From Brugia malayi (lineage: Eukaryota; Nematoda; Chromadorea; Rhabditida; Onchocercidae), in contig NW_025062477.1 of the NCBI RefSeq assembly GCF_000002995.4, forward strand, positions 9,830,649-9,894,648: a DNA stretch of 64,000 nucleotides. Reading direction: 5' to 3'. Position numbers and translations under genes: made by a program. How positions within the stretch are numbered: the stretch's first letter is position 1; the number at the start of each line of letters is the position of its first letter. The notes under the pieces are model-generated. The model had not been told where the DNA came from and made no database searches. It saw only the letters and a program-made list of their open reading frames with translations. Of the stretch, positions 47,401 through 61,751 are shown piece after piece.

Positions 47401-50400
47401 GATGGGATGTATTTCGGTACTGCTATTAATCAAATTGTTACAAAAATTATTACTAATCTGAGTGACACAGCAAGCTGCTACTACTTTGTGCAGTCATCAC
47501 CTGAGAAAACGATGAGAAAAAACGGAGTCATAGAACCCGATCCAGTCCTTTGATATTTTAACATATACGAGGGGACACAAATGCAATTTTCGTTGGAACT
47601 GATTTTATTTATTATCAATAATACCAGCCCAGGAAGTAATAACAAGCTTGGAAAAATGTGACTACGGAATATTGCTAATGATTGTGAAAAGTTTCGAAAT
47701 TTAATAAGGAAAGAGAAAGAAGAGATGTTTCTGAAAATTAGGAGAACAAATCTTGAAATCGTTTCGTTTTCAAATGCAAACAGAAAATGTAACTGACTTC
47801 TTTGAAACTAATAGGAGTAAGTATGCGTTCTTCGAATTATTGGTTATTCAGTGGGACGAAAGCTTTGGATGACCTCTGACAACCCTTCCCTTTACCTCCT
47901 CCAGCAATCGATAAGATGTTGCAACGATTTGCCGTTATCTTTAATGCTTGCAGCTTGTTTTCCTTTCTTTGATGTTTTCAGATAAACTTCATTGGTTCAT
48001 CTGAACTGCGTCCTGCTTTTCTTTTTAATCAAAAATTAAGAACTGAACATAGTGACTGATTACAATGCAGAAAAAATTCTGATATTAAATTAAGTTTGGT
48101 AAAGCTTTAGAGGGCGATGAAGTGCTGAAAATGTACCTCCACTGTCATTGTTTTCAGTATTAACTTTAATTACACATGCAAGTGTGATCACAGACGGATT
48201 TGACTTAATCAGATTTGGCATACTATAGGATTCGTGTGTTCTGTAGACTGCTAGAAATTTTCTAATGGCCTAGGTGTTAATAGGGCCAAAGAAGTAATGA
48301 TTGATTGACCATTCTCTAGCAGTGTAATTCCTCAACTGTTGCAGTTCGACGACTGTGTTTACAAGTTCCAAGCGATATAAATGAACAGACTTCTTTGAAT
48401 ACCTTTCAAAAGTTCATTTGTCCCTCTCTATCATTCATATTCATTCATTATTCGCTCTCCATTTAGTGCCTTAATATCACCAACATACCTTTACAAGGTC
48501 TAATTTTTCCTCACTCCCCCTTCATCATTTCTTTCGCTTTTTTGGATATTTGCCTCTGTCTTCTTCTCTGAACTCTTCGCCAATGAATATCACAAAATTG
48601 TTTTTCCTCTTTTGCTCCATTTCTCTCCGCTGTTTTGCTAGTTGGACATACGAAGAAGAGAGGCTGCTCTAGTGAGAATTGGAGGGAGGTCTATCGGACA
48701 TAAGAAGAAGGGTCAACGGACCAGGACTCGACCAAAGGGTAGAAGAGTTGCTGTACATCACCGAGTGACCAGCGGATCGTCCCGCTGGGCATACCCTTAT
48801 TCATCAGCAGCATCTCGACCAGAACGCTAACCGTTATCGAGCGGCCGAAGGTCACTCTACCTATCGGTGCACTTTCTCCATCATACATTCTAAATTTTCG
48901 CTTTTTATTGATGTGGTCTGTGATGGATTCCGTTCTCCTTTCGGATTTCGGATTTCGCTGAAATAATCGTTCCTTTTATCATTTATATTCTAGCAGTGGA
49001 CATTGCTGCCATACGAACGACAACTTATTTTGCTGCTGGCAACTTCTGTTATTATTACTGTGATAAGCATCACGTCTAAAAACAAAACTTTCTATACTGT
49101 TTCCTTTTATTGTATAGGCTTCTCGGGATTACTTCGTTTATAATTTGTCTTCGAAGGAAGTGCAATGGAAGCAAGAGATTCAGAGTTGAACCTGGATGAT
49201 TACGCTGAATTTGAACGACGTGGGCGCTCATATACTTGGCCCGAACGTCAGCTAATTCATCTTGAATTGGGTACCGTTACGATTGGGGCGACAGATCCAG
49301 GCCTGTCATCAGAAGGATATACATCCGATCTGCTGTCCCATGAATCTAGCACAAATATCAGTACTACATCTAGCATAAGTTTAACTGAGGCATTAAAATC
49401 GAATCTTAGCTTGATTCCAGAACGGAACTGCACCCAAGCGTTAGAAACAACCTCAAAAATAGGCTTGAGCAGAGGAAAACAAAATACCGTCTTGTACTCG
49501 AAGAAAGTTCCATTCCGGACACAGAGTGACATGCGGCTTTCAGTCAGTGAGATGGACAACATGAAACCGAATGCTGCAGCATCTTATCCAAGTTTATCCC
49601 ATTTTTCAGATGCTTTGCCAACTCTATTACTATCATCGTCAGCACAAACTCAGTCTCAATTAGTATCACATTCCAACCTTAGCGCCAATCAAAACAATGT
49701 TCCATCAAATGGTTGCGCACAATCCTCCGTTTTAAAGTTGGCTTCAGCAGCAGCGGACACATCAGGATTGATCACTCTGACTAGTTCAGGTGAAAACCTG
49801 TCAGACAGTCCGATCTCCTCACCAACACATCTCATTATTGATGGTTCAGTCCAAAATTTAACTATGGCGTCTGTTGATCTACAAGCAGTACCCAACTCAG
49901 GTTCACAATTAGCGGACAACCATCGCATGGCTATCATTAAGTCTTTGACATCTTCAGATGCTCTCAGCAGTACTGCTTGTTCATCATCTAATACCTCAAG
50001 GAGCTGTACTAAGGGATTAACACCTACTGTCGCAGATTTGGATGTTACCCTGCCGTACTTCTGTGCACGTACAAATACTGTCGATGAGTTGGTTGAGAAT
50101 GATCCGGAAAATCCTGAAGAGCAAAGGCCGGTTAAGAGAAAACGGGTCCGGAAAAGATTGAATGGTCTTATTAGTATAAAGAAACCAAATCCTTGGGGTG
50201 CGGAGAGTTACTCAGACTTGATCGCTAAAGCGTTGAAGAGTACTTTTGATGGTCGAATGAGACTGAACGAAATTTACAACTGGTTCGCTTCCAATGTACC
50301 ATATTTTGGTAATCGTACAAGTCAGGAGCAATCAGCAGGGTGGAAGGTAGAGCTTTCTTTAATTTCAAGTCTTTTAGTTTGATAGTGTTAAAGTCTGTCT

Positions 50401-53400
50401 TGTTATTTGATTGCGGTTGTCATGATTTCTGTTATTCAGTGTTTTCTGAATTCATAATTCCTATCCAATTTGTTGCTATTTCCTAATTTTTTTTTTGAAG
50501 ACTTTTTTATCCTAGAAATCTTCATGTAAAAAATCTGGTTGTTGAGCTATAGAAATAGCAATGATATCTTACCCATCGTTCTCTTTGTTTAGTATGTAGT
50601 GAGCGAGGCCTTCGAATGAAAAATTTAATTTACACAGCTTATTTACATTTCTGCGTCGTAATCTCACTTGTTTTTTTATAAGAAAAATTTGAAAGTAATG
50701 TCCAACAATTTTGTGTTTTACAGCTCTATGTTTCAAATGGCAAATAATTCAAATTTTCATAATAAAAGAGTGAAGTATCAATGATATTTATCATGGTCTT
50801 TTCAGAATTCAATTCGGCATAACCTTTCATTACATAGTCGGTTTATGCGGATACAAAATGAAGGTGCTGGAAAGAGTTCTTGGTGGGTGATCAATCCAGA
50901 TGCGAAACCAGGTAGGAACCCGCGAAGGCAGCGATCTGCAACATTGGAGACAACTACAAAAGTATGCTTTATAGTTTTCACTTTTATTAAGCTAATTTTT
51001 TTTTTTTCTTTTCTTTTGGGTGGGTGGGAGAAAGGAGGATGGGAAGAACTTCTTTGTCAGTTCAGTCTTATGGGTGGAAAAGTGTGACATAATGTTGCCT
51101 TATGTGTAGTGATGAATTGTGTAGGCTTTTTACATCCTGTAGACACATGTGTTTGATTGTTTATAGGAATTTTCTATTCGGCAAATTTAGGCTTTCACTT
51201 GGTACAAGTGACAAAAGTTAGATTTTTCATGACGACGAATATAATATGCATTAACGATAGGAAAAAAGGAAAGAAATAGAAAAAGCAGTCTTTTGTGCTA
51301 ATCTTTTGTGAGAACTTGATACATCAACAATACAGTGTTCGAAATGAATAAAACAAAGTATTCCGCAGTGAGGGATTTTCACTAATTTCTCGTTAATCGC
51401 CACATCTAATTAAATTTTATCGTAAAAAATTGTTCTTCAGCAGTGATATTTAACAGATATCGAACGAGATTGTTTTAATTTAAAGTTTTGTCCCTAAAAT
51501 TTGGTGATAACTATTGTTGCTTCAAATTTGATTTTTGCAAATTATAACAAATCCGCAGTTAAGGTAGCGATGGACAAGAAACGACGAGGTGCACGTAAGA
51601 AGGTGATGGAAATGCGCGCAGGTGCTGGAGGTGGTACTTTACATAGCGCTGGTAGTTCGATTGTTGGTTCGCAGGTAGCGTTAGTTATCGAAATTATGGA
51701 AACTTACATTTATTAATTTTAAGAAAGAGATGTGGAATTTGCATGCAACAGTTTTGCGACTACGCTTCTTAGCTAAAAAATATTCTAACAGAGCTGGAGA
51801 AATTCTTTACCGTGACAGAAATTTCAAAAGTTGTGAAGAAATGATATCTTGCTTTTTCAGACGTCGGTACTGAGCCGTGAGTTATATACTGGTGAAGAAG
51901 ATTCATCGAATTTTGAACCTTTCCGGTTAATATTATCACCTTCACTTTTCATTCTTTGAATACATTCTTTGGATTTTTTCTAACAAAATGTTTATATTTC
52001 TCTATTTTATCCTCTCTTTGGGAGGATGTGCTAACTTTTGGACGCGGAAGAATATCGTTAAAGTTTCACCATCTTTAAATATTGCCATTTATCAATGCAG
52101 ATTTTGTCTTTCGGGAAAAAGATGTTGATGGTAAAACTTGAATCATTTCAGTTCTCGTACTCAGTCGAATCTTTCATTGTCCGGTTCATCATCACGAGTA
52201 TCGCCATCGATGATAGAGAATTACGAGAATTTCGATAGTTTTGATTTTCCGCCTTTTGTGGAGGCTGCTAGTGCCATGCCTCACGATATCCTGGACCGCA
52301 CTAATGAAGTAATTTTAATGCATAGTTTTTTGTATTTGCTTGACTATTTTTGTCACAGTTTCATATATTATTCACAAAATTGCAAGGACAGTGAAACCTT
52401 AAATACCAGCATATGTTGAGCCAACACAGAGATAAAATAGTCGTAGTTATTCGATTTTATCATTTTGCAGATGAATTTAAATCAGAGCGATAGTCCCGCA
52501 TTTCACAGGCCTATGGCTAATCCAATGCTGAATGGTACCAGTGCACCAACTTCCTCCAACCTAATCGCACACATTAAAACTGAGCCGTCATCCAGCAGGG
52601 TATTACATTTTTTCTTCTGGGTGAATAAGTTCATAGCAATGGACATTAGTAATTTTTTTTTGCTTTCATACTTTTCTGTCTCTCCGCTTTACGTATTTCT
52701 TTAGTTCAATACATAGTAAATTCTGTATTAATACAGAATTGTTCATTCTGACGTAAGCTATTTTAGACCGAAAATAGTGTTCAACCACCACCATCTTACC
52801 ATGAACTGGATGTTGTACGGGGTGTTCAAAACATCCAGAATCCGTTGTTGCGAACACATCTTATACAAAATAGGATACCGAATCAACAAGGGTAGGTGAT
52901 TTCCGTCAACTAGATTAGATTTATTTTTTCAAGAGTTCCTTTGAATATATTCTTTCTATATTCATGGGTTTTACATTATTACAAATCATATAATAACTAG
53001 AATTATTCTGCCGAAAAACACTGAAATTAAAAGAAAACCGAAATTTTGATATTTTTCGACATTTATTAGTTTTCAGCTTTGAGAAGGAATAAAGTGGTAC
53101 TTGGTAACTATGTTAAACTAATCTGAAATAAACTGGTTCATTGTCTTCGAATTAGTTGTTCTTTTAGGGTACCATACAACGGTAGCTACTCGTCCGGAAG
53201 CGGTAGTGTCGCCTCATCAAATTGGATGCACTCAAATGTGGTCCCTGTCAGTGTTCATCCTTCAATAAGCTGTGCTGCACAGCAGTCATTCAGTGGTAAC
53301 ACAGCAGCTTTACCCATGGATTTGGAAAACCTGGCACTTCCTGATCAACCGCTGATGGAAGTGGAAAACATGGAAGCAGTCATTCGTCATGAATTGTCTC

Positions 53401-53438
53401 AATCTGCTGGTAGTCAGCTTAGTTTCGACAATATTTAG
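41455..53438 (+). CDS. daf-16: DAF-16 isoform A, FOXO forkhead transcription factor
   Basis: Eleven exons: 41455-41888, 45863-45955, 46101-46306, 46468-46541, then shared exons 50806-50961, 51564-51674, 51861-51925, 52152-52308, 52471-52599, 52767-52891 and 53168-53438. Phases close and give 606 residues. The N terminus has a Ser-rich stretch, then the first AKT site RDRCNTWPM (Thr about 117) and [12 protein letters not shown], as in C. elegans DAF-16A. The forkhead spans about 217-310: first half [14 protein letters not shown] to [12 protein letters not shown], then the shared recognition helix [13 protein letters not shown]. Further AKT motifs are RQRSAT (Thr about 315) and RSRTQS (Ser about 385). 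The C terminus carries [14 protein letters not shown] and [20 protein letters not shown]. By family knowledge it binds insulin-response DNA elements in the nucleus and is held in the cytoplasm when AKT phosphorylates it. An in-frame TGA precedes the ATG. Very secure. Confidence 0.95.
41889..45862 (+). other. daf-16: Intron 1 of DAF-16A
   Basis: A 4-kb intron bounded by gtaagt and atttgcag. It contains a block of about 70 bases repeated imperfectly at 43807-43884 and 44222-44293, and a short open frame 44109-44201 of balanced composition between them. Other open frames are Phe/Ile-rich noise. Confidence 0.75.
46542..49164 (+). promoter_or_regulatory. daf-16: Intronic promoter region for DAF-16B
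   Basis: This sequence separates the last A-specific exon from the B-specific exon and must contain the B promoter. It has a TA tract near 46703-46724. A GC-rich island at about 48640-48890 follows a possible acceptor (gctag, ending at 48641). The island is open on both strands; the plus frame is strongly Arg-rich ([20 protein letters not shown]). I read it as promoter or 5' leader. Confidence 0.45.
49165..53438 (+). CDS. daf-16: DAF-16 isoform B, alternative first exon with its own forkhead half
   Basis: A single long first exon, 49165-50346, joins the same eight-exon tail (50806-50961 onward), giving 731 residues. An in-frame TAA lies upstream, and an acceptor (ttgtatag) lies about 45 bases before the ATG. 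Near the start is an AKT-type site, [10 protein letters not shown] (Thr 24). A long Ser/Thr-rich region follows, then a basic cluster KRKRVRKR, a likely nuclear signal. The alternative forkhead half (about 342-394) starts [15 protein letters not shown] and ends QSAGWK, where exon 50806 begins with the recognition helix. This matches C. elegans DAF-16B rather than DAF-16A. Compared with isoform A, the N-terminal half of the DNA-binding domain differs at many positions while the DNA-reading helix is identical. The exon sits in the 4.3-kb intron of isoform A, so it must use its own promoter. Confidence 0.93.
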
Positions 53439-56400
53439 GTTTTCAGATGGGAATAGATGAGATTCTATGGTTTTGTCACCACTTTGCCGCAGTTACTTGC
53501 GTTCTCGAATAGTGTTCATTTCCCTGTCGTAATTCTGAAATATAAGTTGAAGAGACTTGGAAAGTGTCGTTTTTGATTCTTGTACTTAGCTCAATCGATA
53601 CGACCAGTATAAAAAATTCAAAAAATTAATTCTTATTCTGTCATAAGCCTCGTGCATTTGGTCCAAATTGTTCAGAAATGTAATTCATGATTATTAAGCT
53701 TTAAATCAGGATGTATATTTACAGTGTCTGGTTACTCCTTATTTTAATGGCTTTTCTTCATTGAAATCTTGTATTTGAATCACAGATGTTGTTGAAAAGT
53801 ATCAACTTGATGGAACCAACTTTCTTTTTTGATGAGAAAGTGAACACTAGAATGAAACGTAGGTTTTTTTTATTAATAGGAGGGACGAAAGATCCTTTAT
53901 TTACTCATCTTTTCCTCTTTGTTTACTCATATAAAACGGGTGATGAGCTGCACAACGTGAATACATATTTTAGTAACGTGCATGCATACTTTAGTTGCTA
54001 AAAGGAATGTTTGCTATTCTTCTTGGAAAGGTTGAATGCTGTCACAGCAAAGAGCAATAGAACCATGGTGATAAGACGTTTTACGAACATTTCTGAATGT
54101 CATCATGGTTTTTCTTCTTTCATGTTCGCGCATCTGCACTGCAACAGGTTTTTGCAATTAACTGCACATTGCAGCAATGTGCACAGAAAAGAAAATGGTA
54201 CATTGTAGTCATTATTGTGTTGTTTTTGGGGACTCTTATCCTGTTTTCAGTTCATTTCGCGCATTGCAAATACCTCAATTTTGACCTTTTTTCTCATGGG
54301 ATCATTTCTTAGTACACAATGTGAAGCGATATCATGTTTTTTGTTTGTATAGATTAGAAATTGAATTTTCCTGGCACAGAAGCAAGATTTCGATTGTACT
54401 AATGTAATCTGCATAGTTACATCAAGCGATTCTTTCAAAGACCGTAAATATTTTACTTTTTTGATTTCACTTAAACATGGATTTTTTTTAAGCCCATCTC
54501 TTCAATCGTTTGTCCTAAGGAAGATTGGTCGAAGATTCCCTCTGTATGTACTTCGTGGCCGTTCATGTTCTGAAAATTTTTTCTTCTGAAAATTTATATG
54601 GTGCCAGAAGAATTTTTTTTCTTTCAAATAATGTGCAAAATTTAGGAAAACTCGTTACATGTAAAAAGAAGGAATTTAATAATTCACTTGCCAGATTTAT
54701 TTTAATGTCCATTACACATAGAACATGCTGTTCATTTCGTGTTTCAATCATTCTTTAAAAAGTTCACATGCCAGGGAACTGTCGTTGCGAATTCATTCTC
54801 AAGATCAGAGTATAGCTCTAACTCTAGAACTAAGTTTATATGTGTGGTATAAGATTTGCTGTGAAAGCTTGTTCTTCAGTGCTCTTCTAATTGCATTTTT
54901 ATGATTATTTTCATGGCTCTTGGGTTATTTGAAGAAAGTACTAAGAGCAGTCGAAGGTAGTAACGTCATTAGCAGTTCTTAGATGAAAATTGTAGAATCT
55001 GGACTGTGATAATCTACAAAAGTGATAATGAAGATAATTCTGAGATTACTTCGTGATGACTCTTTCCTGAGGCAGTGCTATTACGGATCTTTCCTACACA
55101 ATTTTTTTAGAAACTCGTTAAGCTATTTTTATATTTCCTTGACATTGTGTTATAAAAATACTCTACCTCGTAATTTGTTTTCTCTGTCGATTAGTTTTAG
55201 AAATAATCGTTTTCTGTAATAGACAAGAGGTGAATAACTTCATTTTTTTTTTTCAGTTTGCTTTTGCTTGTACTGTGTTCATTTTTGACGTCGTTCATGC
55301 TCTACCTGGTACTACCTGCTCTGAGGTTTTTTCTTAATTGTTTGTTATTGATGCTGCAATTCAGGAAAATTCTGGCTTCTTGAACGAATGGGAGGTTTAA
55401 TTACTTCCTCGAAAATAGAAATATGAGGAAGTGAAAAAGAAAAACAATGACGTCGGTTTTTGAATGGAAAGTTTCAATGAAAAGAGGGCACCGTAGTAAA
55501 ATTTTATTTCCTGGTTTGATATGATTCAACATTCTGCGGTTGATGTGCTTATCAACTGAGAAGACACAGCTCTTACAACAGGATTTTTAAATGTTTCTTC
55601 TTTATGCTGCAACTTCCAGCTATTTTTTTTTAATAGGAATTCGAATGCGGGAATTTTTCATTTTATATTTTCTTTTAATTTTTTCTTAGCTTTGGCTTTT
55701 TTCATGAGTTCCTCGCTTTTCCATTTTTTGCCTGCTGGATTCATTGCCGCGATACGGAATATGTGCATATTTGTTGTTAAGATGTTTTGTTTTGTATGTT
55801 TTTTCTGAATTTTACCACTTTCATAGGTTTGGAGACCGATGCGAAATAGCTACTGAAAAAAAATGCATGTGAAAGATAAGGATAAACGCATTAGGATTAT
55901 CCCGCCCTTCAGTTCATTGCTTTTGATTTTGGAACTTTGATGTAAGTTATATGCAGATAGTAGTTAGCGCAATCGTGTCAGTCGTAAAGCAGAGTTAGAC
56001 CACTGTCTAATTCTCTCTATTTGCAAAAATTCCTTTCTTGAGCACTTTTTAGCCATTGTTCATTTGAAACATAAAGTGTTCTTCATAAACATTTTTTGCG
56101 AGGGAAAATCTGTAATTTTTATGGTCAGTTGTTCTTTTGATGATTCTTCTAGTTTTCACCATATGTACGTCTATTTTAATTTTGCTTCTCTTCAAAATGT
56201 TTAATAAAATGGTTGAAAAAGTGTAGCTTGGCAGTTTTCATAACATCTCGAATTAGTATTCAGCCATCGAAACTGCTTGGCTTTCTATTGCATTTCTCAT
56301 ACCTGCTAGACATTTCTATACTTGGTAAGTTAGGATTTGAAGAAATCATTTGTGATAGCTGAGTCACATTTCGTTAGAAGAAATTGTAATTTTAATAGAC

Positions 56401-57670
56401 ACTGGTTAATAAATAACACAAGCGTAAAGATAGATAGGAATATTCGTCCCTACTCAAACTGATCACATTCCATCTAACCATTCGGAATATTCTTAGTACA
56501 TAAGGATTATTTTTTTTAGGATCTGTTAAACATATGATTGCTTAATGTAAAAATTTTCCATAGTCGACTAATAAATGACCACTTACTGAGATAAATTGAT
56601 CACTGAAATTGTACAACTCTATTTCAGAAGTGTTTTCTTCGCAAGCATCTTTATTTAAAGTTTTGTGTTCCCTGCAAGAGGGTTTCGCTCAAGATTGTGT
56701 TGGTTTAGATCATTTAGCCGGAGACCATACGAAATGGAATAGATGAAAACTTTATTTCTTGCCATGAAACATTTTCCAAACAAACTAAGTTTTGAAGAAC
56801 TGTTCGAGAATTCACTGGCAGACATGTTATCATGAATGAAAAGACAGTGGATGCTGATTTTTCGAATAAAGCAGAAGCTTGGTCTTTCATCTTTATTGAA
56901 TTAAAATGTCTTCCGAGTTGTGCTGTCAGTGTGGATTCTGCCGTTAGCCACAGACGTCAACTAATGTGTTTGTTATTCTAAAACAGAGTTGTCAGTAAAA
57001 ATACAAAATGGTTAATCTTTTTTGGAGTGTCGCCTTATAGTTAGCATTTCGATATGGATGGATTCCCGTTGATAACGCAAAATTAAAAGTTTTGCACTGA
57101 TGTTGTTGTGAAGTAATAGATAAGAAACTGAAGTGCAGTTTTCTTGATAATTTAATGAAAAAAGAACTTCAACTTATCAATTTGAAGGTCTCAATTATTT
57201 CCTTTATATACTGATGCTGTGTGTTTCCACTGGAGAAGCGGAAGTTTTGATAGCTGTCTTCAGGAAGTAAATTATCTACCTCTCAGTCCTCAATGAGATG
57301 TAATGTTTGTTATCTGATGGAAAATGTCGAACAAATGAGCCAAGCAAGCAGCTACAACATTCTACCATCATCTCGAGCAAATCGTACAGTCAACCTCGCC
57401 GCCATACTGTCCTAACCCCGCCACTACTAGAGTCAGATGAGTAAGCAACCAATCCTGCTGCTGAACATTGTTTGTGTCTTAGAATGGGAGGTAGCGTTTT
57501 TGGCATTTAGCCAGCGGAAGGCCAAACAACGCAGTCAGGTAGATGAAGAGATTTGTGTTCGGAGGCGGAAAGTGGAAGAAGTGAGATGGTCAGGGATGAT
57601 AGGTGAGGACACATGACTAGTTGTAATGTCGCGTTTATCTTTTGTTTGGTATAAGAATGAGGATGAGACA
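53439..57670. other. daf-16 3' UTR and intergenic region
   Basis: This holds the daf-16 3' UTR and sequence upstream of the kinase gene. I found no AATAAA in the first 2 kb after the stop, so the 3' end cannot be placed. The composition becomes GC-richer from about 57350 to 57640, probably the kinase promoter. I see no convincing exon. Confidence 0.6.
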
Positions 57671-57679
57671 TTTTTGCAG
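57671..57679 (+). promoter_or_regulatory. aak-2: Splice acceptor just upstream of the AMPK start codon
   Basis: The sequence tttttgcag ends four bases before the ATG at 57684. This is typical of a nematode spliced-leader acceptor and fixes that ATG as the likely start. If unspliced, an in-frame ATG at 57657 would add nine residues. Confidence 0.6.
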
Positions 57680-57683
57680 GAAG

Positions 57684-61707
<4,024 letters not shown>

Positions 61708-61745
61708 AATATTTTGCTACTCCAGAAATTTAGTTCACTAAACTT

Positions 61746-61751
61746 AATAAA
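61746..61751 (+). terminator. aak-2: Candidate poly(A) signal of the AMPK gene
   Basis: AATAAA occurs about 40 bases after the stop codon, which would give a very short 3' UTR. Further AATAAA motifs lie downstream, for example near 62337. Confidence 0.4.

Noticed and set aside
51559..51563. CAG acceptor for the second shared daf-16 exon
   Set aside because: Phase 0 entry here reads into TAG at once; the AAG five bases downstream gives the family-like [17 protein letters not shown].
57657..57683. Upstream in-frame ATG for the AMPK subunit
   Set aside because: A strong acceptor ends at 57679, between this ATG and the ATG at 57684, so the mature message probably starts after it.
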